In this document: piece by piece, positions 7,120 through 13,486 of the stretch | How the letters are laid out: every line of letters starts with the position of its first letter | Position numbering within the stretch: position 1 is the stretch's first letter | Source of the DNA: Puniceicoccaceae bacterium | GTDB taxonomy: Bacteria > Verrucomicrobiota > Verrucomicrobiia > Opitutales > Coraliomargaritaceae | NCBI GenBank assembly: GCA_011522825.1 | Contig: WTIG01000158.1 | Span: 1-13,486 of the forward strand | Length of the DNA stretch: 13,486 nucleotides | Direction: 5' to 3' | Program-made: the position numbers and the translations under genes | The notes under the pieces: model-generated | Database searches by the model: none | Seen by the model: the letters and a program-made list of their open reading frames with translations, nothing else | What the model was told of the DNA's origin: nothing

Positions 7120-8958
7120 TTAGTTTTGTTGATTATCCGGCAATCTTTTTGTCTCTATGATCTCAATTAAAGAAGAGATAAAATCCTCTGTATTTGAAAT
7201 ATTTTCTAGCTCTTTGTTGGCTCGAGAACGCACGGAAATTTTGCCAGCCTCAGCTTCTTTCTTCCCTAGAATAATCATATGAGGGACTTTTGCTATTTCT
7301 GCTTTGCGGATTTTGGCACCCAGTTTATCGGCTACTTCATCAACAGTGCATCGTATTTTTGCTGAAGATAGCTGAGATTCAATCGCTTTTGCTGCATCAA
7401 CAAGTTCATCGTTCATAGGGAGAATGCGAACTTGCTCGGGAGCCAGCCAAGTGGGAAAGTTTCCTGCGAAGTGTTCTATAAGTACACCACAGAAGCGCTC
7501 CATAGATCCAAAAGGCGCACGGTGAATCATAACAGGGCGGTGTTTCTCATTGTCTGCTCCGATATAACTTAAGTCAAAGCGTTCAGGTAAATTATAGTCG
7601 ACTTGAACCGTTCCTAATTGCCATTCGCGCTCGATGACATCTTTGACCACAAAGTCAATTTTAGGCCCATAAAAGGCAGCCTCGCCTTGCTCCTCAGTAA
7701 AGTCCACTCCGAGATTCTGAGCCGCTTTTCTGAGTGCATTCTCTGCATGATCCCATTGTTTTGAGTCGCCAACATATTTATTTGAGTCAGTGTCACGCAG
7801 TCCAATTCGAACCCGATAGTCATTCATGCCCAATGTTTGAAAAACCAGTTTGACTAAGTTTAAACAACCAGCGATTTCTTCAGCAATTTGCTCTTCCGTA
7901 CAGAAAAGGTGTGCATCATCTTGGGTGAATCCTCGAACACGAGTCATTCCATTAAGCTCGCCAGATTGTTCCCAACGATAAACGGTCCCAAATTCAGCTA
8001 AACGAATAGGGAGATCACGATAGGAGTGGGGTTGGCTATCAAAAATCTTGATATGCATCGGGCAGTTCATTGGCTTCAATAAATAACCATCAACGGACCC
8101 TTCATCGAGTTGGTTTGAAAGTTCGCCACAGGAGCAGCCCTCGTTTGCAAGTTGTTCTAAAGTTCCAGGCTCAACGACTGGAGGAAATTGAGACTCTTTA
8201 TAATATGGAAAGTGTCCAGAGGTACGATACAGACTTAGTTTTCCTATGTGTGGGGTGTGTACTTGGCTGTAGCCTGATTTTCTAAGTTCTTCACTGATGA
8301 AATTTTGAAGTTCATTTCGGATAATCGATCCATTCGGTGTCCAAAGGATCATTCCTGAGCCTACGGCGTCATCAATGTGGAAGAGTTTCAATTCTTTTCC
8401 AAGTTTTCGGTGGTCACGTGCTTTGGCTTGCTCAAGTTTTTCTAAATAATCTTCAAGTTCTTGGGCCGAAGGAAATGCAGTTCCATAGATGCGTTGGAGC
8501 TGTGTGTTGTTTTCATCACCACGATGGTAGGCACCAGCAATGGAAAGGAGTTTAAAGGCCTTTATTTTTTTAGTGTAATTCACATGAGGGCCAGCACAGA
8601 GGTCGATAAATTCACCATTTTGATAAAAGCTGACGGCTTCACCTTCAGGAATATCCTCTAATCGTCCAAATTTATAACGGGTCTGGCCACTCGCTTCAAT
8701 TTTTTCTTTAGCCTCTTCTCGAGTCGCTTCTATACGAATAAATTTTTGGTTTTCTTTAATAACCTTCTTCATTTCTGCCTCGATGGCCTCTAGGTCTGAA
8801 GCATCAAGTTTTTTGTTGCAATCAATGTCGTAGTAAAAGCCATTATCGGTGGGCGGTCCGATATCGAGTTGTGTGTCTGGGTACAGTCTGAGAATTGCAG
8901 TTGCGAGCACATGGGAGCATGAGTGACGCAGTGTTTCTAATGGAGACATTTCTTTCAT
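7120..8958 (-). CDS. thrS: Threonyl-tRNA synthetase lacking the N-terminal TGS domain
   Basis: ThrRS charges tRNA-Thr and edits mischarged Ser-tRNA-Thr. The usual TGS domain (about the first 60 residues) is missing: the protein opens directly with the editing domain. An in-frame TAA (8970-8968) three codons upstream of the ATG rules out a longer start. The editing site is intact (His12 and His16 in HSCSH; Cys121 and His125 in CAGPH). The class II core is intact, with zinc ligands Cys299 (KPMNCP), His350 (QDDAHLF) and His479 (MIHRAPFGSMERF), and motif 2 RWEQSGE-LNGMTRVRGFTQ (328-345). A C-terminal anticodon-binding domain follows (about 505-605). Between GHFPYY (248-253) and KPMNCP (295-300) lies a segment about 25 residues longer than I recall for E. 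coli, containing Cys275-Ser-Cys277. 612 residues. No Shine-Dalgarno precedes the ATG; the leader ends AAAAATC-ATG. It is 72 bases after the SMP-30 gene. Confidence 0.96.
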   Translation of the reverse strand: MKEMSPLETLRHSCSHVLATAILRLYPDTQLDIGPPTDNGFYYDIDCNKKLDASDLEAIEAEMKKVIKENQKFIRIEATREEAKEKIEASGQTRYKFGRLEDIPEGEAVSFYQNGEFIDLCAGPHVNYTKKIKAFKLLSIAGAYHRGDENNTQLQRIYGTAFPSAQELEDYLEKLEQAKARDHRKLGKELKLFHIDDAVGSGMILWTPNGSIIRNELQNFISEELRKSGYSQVHTPHIGKLSLYRTSGHFPYYKESQFPPVVEPGTLEQLANEGCSCGELSNQLDEGSVDGYLLKPMNCPMHIKIFDSQPHSYRDLPIRLAEFGTVYRWEQSGELNGMTRVRGFTQDDAHLFCTEEQIAEEIAGCLNLVKLVFQTLGMNDYRVRIGLRDTDSNKYVGDSKQWDHAENALRKAAQNLGVDFTEEQGEAAFYGPKIDFVVKDVIEREWQLGTVQVDYNLPERFDLSYIGADNEKHRPVMIHRAPFGSMERFCGVLIEHFAGNFPTWLAPEQVRILPMNDELVDAAKAIESQLSSAKIRCTVDEVADKLGAKIRKAEIAKVPHMIILGKKEAEAGKISVRSRANKELENISNTEDFISSLIEIIETKRLPDNQQN

Positions 8959-9030
8959 GATTTTTATTTAAAAAAGGGAATCTTCGGTCATAGAGTCAAC
9001 AACGTATTCAGCAAATAGAAACATTGTTTT

Positions 9031-9909
9031 TTATACAAGAGTATAGGTAGAGGCCGGGGTGCCTTTTATGGGGAGACCATCGATTACAAATATTTTTCCT
9101 GCATGCTTTTCTGAGTAATCTTTTTTAATACCTGTAGTGATGAATAGACGATTCAGTGTTTGTCCGCCAAAGGTGCAAGCGGTGGTTTCAATTGCAGGTA
9201 TTTTGATTGTTTGAAGAAGGTCTCCACTTGTTGAATCAAAGCAGGCAACACAACCACCATGACAAAAGGCAACCCAGAGGTTATCTTGTTCATCAATAGT
9301 CATTCCGTCGGGCGAACTATCAAAGCCTAGCGCTTCTGTATCAACGATAGTTGCTAGTTTGGAAATTTCAGAAGTATCAATGTCGTAGGCATAGGCTTGA
9401 ATGCTTCTACTCGGGGTATCGATATGGAAGAAACGCTTTTTGTCTTGAGACCAAGCCAGTCCGTTCGAATTGGTCAGTCCTTCTAGTTTTTTTTCGATGT
9501 TTTGTTGGCTATCTAGACAATAGAGTGCAGCACTGCCTTGGACTTTTTTTAGGCTGATTGTCCCGCCCCAAAATCGTCCATATGGGTCGCACTTACCGTC
9601 ATTAAAACGATTGTCTGGAAGGTGAGATTCTGGGTCTGTGATTGAATTACTTTTATTTGTTTGAGGATCAAAAATAGAGATGCCATTGTCACCAGCATAG
9701 AGAAGTTGACCGTTATTGCACGGAGCGATACAGCCAATCCGTTCAGGGAACTCCCAAACAGTTTCTGCTTCGGTATCTGGATCGAGTCGGATGATTGCTT
9801 TGCCTTCAATATCGACATAATAGAGCGAATCATTCCACCAAATAGGGCCTTCGCCCCAAAGGGATTGCCGTTTGCCAATAGCTTTTACGCTGAGAGATTC
9901 TGTATCCAT
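9031..9909 (-). CDS. SMP-30/gluconolactonase/LRE-like (regucalcin-family) sugar lactonase
   Basis: These six-bladed beta-propellers hydrolyse sugar lactones using one divalent metal. By analogy with human regucalcin, the metal ligands are Glu20 (in WGEGPIWW), Asn149 (TNSNGLAW) and Asp201 (SPDGMTID). Substrate-contacting Arg101 and Asn103 lie in NRFNDGKCDPYGRFWGGT (100-117). 292 residues is the family norm. No signal peptide is seen, so it is probably cytoplasmic. The exact substrate (gluconolactone, xylonolactone, galactonolactone or another) cannot be told, and no sugar dehydrogenase or dehydratase lies nearby to suggest a pathway. It starts 16 bases after the cysS stop, so it is probably co-transcribed with cysS, an unexpected partner. 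A distant AGGA lies 14 bases before the ATG. Confidence 0.85.
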   Translation of the reverse strand: MDTESLSVKAIGKRQSLWGEGPIWWNDSLYYVDIEGKAIIRLDPDTEAETVWEFPERIGCIAPCNNGQLLYAGDNGISIFDPQTNKSNSITDPESHLPDNRFNDGKCDPYGRFWGGTISLKKVQGSAALYCLDSQQNIEKKLEGLTNSNGLAWSQDKKRFFHIDTPSRSIQAYAYDIDTSEISKLATIVDTEALGFDSSPDGMTIDEQDNLWVAFCHGGCVACFDSTSGDLLQTIKIPAIETTACTFGGQTLNRLFITTGIKKDYSEKHAGKIFVIDGLPIKGTPASTYTLV

Positions 9910-9925
9910 TTATACTTTGTTTATC

Positions 9926-11371
9926 CTATTTATTGAGGGGAAAGAGTTCGTAGTCAGTTGGCGTATCTTTGACATCCCAGCCATCATCTTGTAAACTTTT
10001 TCTCAGAGAGTCCGCTTTCGCATAATCTTTGTTTTGCTTTGCTTCCCATCGTTCTTTTGCCAAATCAAGAATTGCTTGTGGTGCTTCAGAAGTTTGTTTT
10101 GGACTCGTGAATAATGTCAGTCCGAGTGCATAAAGAATAGAGCCAAGTGCCTTGAGGAGTTGTTCCGTTTCGTCTGCATTGAGTTTACTAGCTAGGTTTG
10201 AGCCGATCAGTCCAAAGAGTGACCCTAAACAAGCCGAGGTGTTAAGGTTATTGCTCAGTCCTTCCCAAGCATTTTGAAGAAGCCCAAAGTCTTTGAGTGA
10301 ATGCTTAGTTATGTATTGCTCATTAAATTGTTCGGTACTCTGATGGATCTTTTGTAGCAGAGTTTCTGTAAATCGCTCGATTTTGTTTAGAGCGCTTTCA
10401 GAAGCACGGAGTCCATCAAAGGTAAAGTTCAGTGGCTGTCGATAGCTTGAAGCTATGAGCGTATAACGTAAGGCCATTGGGGTATGATTTTTTGCAATTA
10501 AATCATCTAATGTGTATAAATTGCCTAAGCTTTTAGACATTTTTTTGTTTTCAACTCTTAGGTGGGCTGAATGAAACCAATGGGTGCAGAGGGTTTTTTC
10601 GTAGGCTGATTCTGATTGTGCAATTTCATTTTCATGATGCGGAAAACACAGGTCGATGCCGCCTCCGTGCAAATCTATGGTTTGCCCTTCGAAAGTACGA
10701 TGTATCATGGCACTGCATTCCAAGTGCCAACCAGGACGTCCCTCTCCCCAAGGGCTTGTCCAATAGCTATCACCGTCTTCGTCTTTACGAGCTTTCCATA
10801 GTGCGAAATCGGATATGGATTCACGATCGTATTCATCGGCAAGGTTGGTTGAACCCGCAGAATTTTCTGTTTGTGATTTCAGTTCGGATTGATCAATGCG
10901 ATTGAGTTTTCCATAATCACAGCAGGAATGTACTCGAAAATAAACGGATCCATCTTTTTCAACATAGGCATGGTTTTTTTCGATTAACTGTTCAACGAGT
11001 TGAATCTGTTCCTTTATATGATCAACTGCTTTAGGCTCAATACTTGGAGGTAGTAAATTGAGGCTATGGCAATCCGCATGAAATTTTTCAGTCCAATGTT
11101 CCGTGAATGCCTTAAGGCTTTGATTTTTTGCTTGGGATTCACGAATCGTTTTGTCATCTACATCGGTAATATTTCGAACATGCTTAACATTGAATCCATC
11201 GATTTCTAATACTCGCCTAAGAACATCTTGGATAAGGAAAGTGCGAAAGTTGCCGATGTGTGCAGGGCCATAGACAGTTGGCCCGCAGCAATAAAAGTAA
11301 AAAGGTCTGCCGTCAGGTTGGCTTAATGTTTGATTCGATCGAGCTAATGTATCGTATAGTTTAACCGGCAT
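9926..11371 (-). CDS. cysS: Cysteinyl-tRNA synthetase
   Basis: CysRS, a class I synthetase, charges tRNA-Cys. The HIGH-type motif is HIGN (38-41) in CCGPTVYGPAHIGNFRT. The KMSKS motif is present as KMSKSLGN (277-284). Zinc ligands that confer cysteine selectivity are Cys29, Cys219 (HLECSAM), His245 and Glu249 (CFPHHENE). NITDVDDKTI (67-76) is family-typical. A DALR-like helical region and a short C-terminal domain follow. 481 residues is close to the usual 460-480. Residues 148-182 include CCDYGKLNR and a Ser/Asn-rich stretch slightly longer than the E. coli loop. It is the first gene of the leftward run, and its ATG lies 70 bases from the divergent hemB start. No Shine-Dalgarno; the leader ends AGAAAAATC-ATG, like thrS. 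Confidence 0.96.
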   Translation of the reverse strand: MPVKLYDTLARSNQTLSQPDGRPFYFYCCGPTVYGPAHIGNFRTFLIQDVLRRVLEIDGFNVKHVRNITDVDDKTIRESQAKNQSLKAFTEHWTEKFHADCHSLNLLPPSIEPKAVDHIKEQIQLVEQLIEKNHAYVEKDGSVYFRVHSCCDYGKLNRIDQSELKSQTENSAGSTNLADEYDRESISDFALWKARKDEDGDSYWTSPWGEGRPGWHLECSAMIHRTFEGQTIDLHGGGIDLCFPHHENEIAQSESAYEKTLCTHWFHSAHLRVENKKMSKSLGNLYTLDDLIAKNHTPMALRYTLIASSYRQPLNFTFDGLRASESALNKIERFTETLLQKIHQSTEQFNEQYITKHSLKDFGLLQNAWEGLSNNLNTSACLGSLFGLIGSNLASKLNADETEQLLKALGSILYALGLTLFTSPKQTSEAPQAILDLAKERWEAKQNKDYAKADSLRKSLQDDGWDVKDTPTDYELFPLNK

Positions 11372-11441
11372 GATTTTTCTAAAACAGGTTTGTTTAAAAG
11401 GTTTAGAGCAAATACTTGATTAGTAAGGAGTTTTATTTAAG
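11372..11441. promoter_or_regulatory. Divergent intergenic region between cysS and hemB
   Basis: This 70-base AT-rich interval must contain or abut the 5' signals of two outward-facing genes. I see the hemB ribosome binding site but no convincing -35/-10 pair on either strand. No inverted repeat longer than about 5 bp and no riboswitch-sized leader are present. Confidence 0.45.
11425..11430 (+). promoter_or_regulatory. Shine-Dalgarno AAGGAG of hemB, favours the TTG start
   Basis: AAGGAG is the only clear Shine-Dalgarno found before any start in the window. It ends 11 bases before an in-frame TTG at 11442 and 20 bases before the ATG at 11451. Spacing favours TTG, while codon preference favours ATG. 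An in-frame stop at 11424-11426 excludes anything further upstream. Confidence 0.6.
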
Positions 11442-12470
11442 TTGATTCATATGTCAGATAAAAAAGATTATCAATTAGATTTGCTTCATCGACCAAGAAG
11501 ATTGCGTCAAACTCAATCTTTGCGTGATCTTGTTGAAGAAACAGATTTAAAAGTTTCGAAGTTAATTCAACCTCTTTTTGTCATTGAAGGTGAATCTATT
11601 CGTGAGCCAGTTGCTTCAATGCCTGGGATTGAACGCCTTTCAATTGATTTATTAATTAAAGAATGTGAGTCCTTGATGAAACTTGGAATTGGTGGCGTTG
11701 CGTTGTTTCCAAAGATTGAAACCTCTTTAAAGTGTAATATGGGTCGTGAGGCCTTAAATCCTAAAAGCTTAATTTATCGAGCGATTAGGGCTTTGCGTGA
11801 ACATTTTCCTGAGCTGACGATTATTGCTGATTTGGCCTTAGATCCTTATACGGTTCATGGGCATGATGGGATTGTTGAAATTGGTTCACAGTCACCTTCG
11901 AATGATGTAACGGTGGATATTCTATCTGAGATGGCTGTCTTAGCAGCTGAGGCAGGTGCGACTATGGTCGCTCCTTCAGATATGATGGATGGACGAGTGG
12001 GGGTGATTAGAAAGACTTTAGACGCAAATGCTTTTGAATCCGTTTTGATTCTTTCATATGCAGCTAAATATGCTTCAGCTTTTTACGGGCCATTTAGAGA
12101 TGCAGTGGGAAGTGTTTCCTTAGAGGGTGGAGCGACTATCGATAAAAGAAGTTATCAATTGAATCCGGCAAATCGGAGAGAGGCACTTTTGGAAATAAGT
12201 TTAGACGAGACAGAGGGTGCTGATATTCTTATGGTGAAGCCAGCGGGTCCCTATTTAGATATTATACGTGAAGTTCGTGAATCTACTATTTTGCCCGTGG
12301 CTGCTTATCAGGTCTCAGGCGAGTATGCTCAAATTATGGCTGCTTCAGAAAAAGGTTGGCTGGATTTGAAGGCCAGTCGTAATGAATCCTTGCTTGCGAT
12401 ACGTCGTGCTGGAGCCGATATGATTCTTACGTATTTTGCTAAGGCTTATGCGCAAGATTTAGCTGATTAA
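11442..12470 (+). CDS. hemB: Delta-aminolevulinic acid dehydratase (porphobilinogen synthase), Mg-type
   Basis: HemB condenses two 5-aminolevulinate molecules to porphobilinogen, the second common step of tetrapyrrole (haem) synthesis. The N-terminal HRPRRLR (16-22) is typical. The active-site lysines are Lys209 (SYAAKYASAFYGPFRD) and Lys266 (DILMVKPAGPYLD). The metal loop reads DLALDPYTVHGHDG (130-143): aspartate/alanine occupy the positions where zinc-dependent enzymes carry cysteines, so this is the Mg/K-type. 342 residues from TTG, or 339 from the ATG at 11451; residue numbers here use TTG. It is divergent from cysS. Its stop codon overlaps the stop of the next, convergent gene by 4 bases. 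No other hem gene is in view. Confidence 0.96.
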   Translation: MIHMSDKKDYQLDLLHRPRRLRQTQSLRDLVEETDLKVSKLIQPLFVIEGESIREPVASMPGIERLSIDLLIKECESLMKLGIGGVALFPKIETSLKCNMGREALNPKSLIYRAIRALREHFPELTIIADLALDPYTVHGHDGIVEIGSQSPSNDVTVDILSEMAVLAAEAGATMVAPSDMMDGRVGVIRKTLDANAFESVLILSYAAKYASAFYGPFRDAVGSVSLEGGATIDKRSYQLNPANRREALLEISLDETEGADILMVKPAGPYLDIIREVRESTILPVAAYQVSGEYAQIMAASEKGWLDLKASRNESLLAIRRAGADMILTYFAKAYAQDLAD

Positions 12471-12480
12471 ATAGAATCAG
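12463..12480. terminator. Short hairpin over the convergent hemB and DUF21-CBS stop codons
   Basis: CTGATT (12463-12468) and AATCAG (12475-12480) form a perfect 6-bp stem with loop AAATAG, covering the stop codons of both genes. Neither strand has a T-tract directly after it; the nearest plus-strand T run starts about ten bases on, at 12491. It may be a weak bidirectional 3'-end structure, but it does not meet the usual intrinsic-terminator pattern. Confidence 0.3.
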
Positions 12481-13486
12481 GAGGGGACTTCTTTTTAGAT
12501 TGGGTGTCTTTTAATCGAGCGAGTTCCCGCATATCAATTGCTGGATCATCGTCTTCAAAAATTTCTTCTCCGATGATGTGTTCAATCACATCTTCCATCG
12601 ATAGAACGCCCACGGTTTCTTTTTTGTCATTTGTGACAATCGCAAGTTGCTGTCTGTGCTTTAAAAATAGTTCGAGCGCTTCTGCAGCAACCGCTTTTTC
12701 TGCAATGAAAATAGGTTTTTGTGCTAAGGCACGAATTTTCATTGTGTCTTGATCTTTCGCTTTTGCACTCAGCAAATCTCTCCTGCGTACTATCCCGACA
12801 ATGGTATTTAAATCTTTATAAAATAGTGGAATTCTACCAAAAGGCAGTTCTTGGTTTGCTTTAAATAAAGTTCCGATAGTTTCATCTACGTCCAAGGCAT
12901 AGATAACAGAATAGGGTGTCATGATTTCACTTATGGCAATATCATCTAAAGTTAATGCATTGCTGATCATATCTCGTTCATTATCAGTCAGCGTGCCATC
13001 TTTAGCGCTTTTTTCAGCCATTAAAATAATTTCTTCATCAGTATCTGATTCTCTTTTTTTTGAATTTAAAATAAACTTAACAAAAGTTCCTACTAAGCGA
13101 GATATAGGCATCATTATAGAGCAGACTCCATTTAGAACATGAGGCATATACGGAAGGAGCTCTGAGCGATAAACGATCCCGACATTTTTTGGAATGATCT
13201 CTGAGAAAAAGAGTATAGCAACGGCCATAAAACTTGAAATTTTGAGGAGGATATTTGGATCCTCCGGCCATAGTTGAACGCCCAGTCCACCAACAAGCGT
13301 AGCTCCTAATGTATTAGCGATTGTGTTTAAGCTGAGAATGGCAGAGCTCGTTTCCTCAATATTGGAAAGATATTTTTCTAGCAGTTTACCTCTTTTGGGG
13401 TGTGATTGGCTCAAACGCTCTATATCTACAGGAGTTGTGCTGAGAAGCATGGCTTCTAAAATTGAGCACATAGCAGAAACTAATAT
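12467..13486 (-). CDS. CNNM/HlyC-CorC-like DUF21 and CBS-pair membrane protein, 5' partial
   Basis: The frame is open to the right edge: residues ILVSA precede the first in-window ATG (13471), so the true start lies outside. These inner-membrane proteins are linked to Mg2+/Co2+ or other cation transport; older names call them haemolysins. The N-terminal DUF21 domain shows hydrophobic segments (roughly nt 13486-13440, 13350-13285, 13245-13200 and 13150-13075) and the family mark FFSEIIPKNVG. A cytosolic CBS pair follows (about nt 12930-12570), starting ISEIMTPYSVIYAL, with FGRIPLFYKDLNTIVGIV, and ending VGVLSMEDVIEHIIGEEIFED. The protein stops about 22 residues later, so it lacks the C-terminal CorC_HlyC (transporter-associated) domain of many relatives, as in shorter family members. 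339 residues are visible. The exact cation is unknown. It converges on hemB with overlapping stops. Confidence 0.88.
   Translation of the reverse strand: MLVSAMCSILEAMLLSTTPVDIERLSQSHPKRGKLLEKYLSNIEETSSAILSLNTIANTLGATLVGGLGVQLWPEDPNILLKISSFMAVAILFFSEIIPKNVGIVYRSELLPYMPHVLNGVCSIMMPISRLVGTFVKFILNSKKRESDTDEEIILMAEKSAKDGTLTDNERDMISNALTLDDIAISEIMTPYSVIYALDVDETIGTLFKANQELPFGRIPLFYKDLNTIVGIVRRRDLLSAKAKDQDTMKIRALAQKPIFIAEKAVAAEALELFLKHRQQLAIVTNDKKETVGVLSMEDVIEHIIGEEIFEDDDPAIDMRELARLKDTQSKKKSPPDSI

Noticed and set aside
8959..9030. Possible thrS promoter with a TTGACT box (8999-8994)
   Set aside because: No acceptable -10 element at 16-19 bases; the nearest TA-rich hexamer is 22 bases away. Read-through from cysS is equally likely.
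10616..10905. Plus-strand open frames opposite cysS
   Set aside because: Antisense to the conserved cysS zinc and PHHENE region; the translations resemble no family.

Overview
The window is mostly housekeeping DNA from a Gram-negative bacterium. Three things point to this: an outer-membrane secretin with a signal peptide, a KDO-8-phosphate synthase (LPS core synthesis), and a compact, AT-leaning gene layout. The secretin resembles the Amuc_1098-type pilus secretins of Verrucomicrobiota. The threonyl-tRNA synthetase without a TGS domain and the rarity of Shine-Dalgarno sites fit a non-proteobacterial lineage. My best guess is Verrucomicrobiota, possibly Opitutae/Puniceicoccales-like; the phylum is a moderate inference and the class a weak one.

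Layout, left to right. (1) Positions 3-2366, plus strand: type IV pilus/type II-like secretin, cut by the left edge and closed by a strong intrinsic terminator at 2396-2423. (2) 2465-3271, plus: TatD-family metal-dependent hydrolase, overlapping the next gene tail to tail. (3) 3255-11371, minus: a long co-directional run, read from the right as cysS, SMP-30/gluconolactonase-like gene, thrS, tRNA(CAU), ribE, trxB, pdxH, kdsA, rsmD. Spacers are short (9-106 bases). (4) 11442-12470, plus: hemB, divergent from cysS. (5) 12467-13486, minus: a CNNM/HlyC-like DUF21-CBS membrane protein, cut by the right edge, which overlaps the end of hemB by 4 bases.

How the genes relate. The tRNA appears to sit at the head of the ribE transcript: a candidate promoter lies just upstream, 22 bases separate the CCA end from the ribE ATG, and no terminator is visible between them. 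ribE makes riboflavin, and the next two genes encode an FAD enzyme (TrxB) and an FMN enzyme (PdxH). The upstream half joins two aminoacyl-tRNA synthetases with a sugar-lactonase-like gene. KdsA carries the Cys of the metal-dependent class, and HemB carries the non-zinc (Mg-type) metal loop.

I found no CRISPR array, insertion sequence, phage gene, defence system or other obviously new system. No gene-free stretch exceeds about 110 bases. The points most worth checking are the TGS-less ThrRS with a Cys-containing insertion, the tRNA-led flavin operon with an inverted repeat in its promoter spacer, the scarcity of Shine-Dalgarno sites, and the N-terminal build of the secretin.
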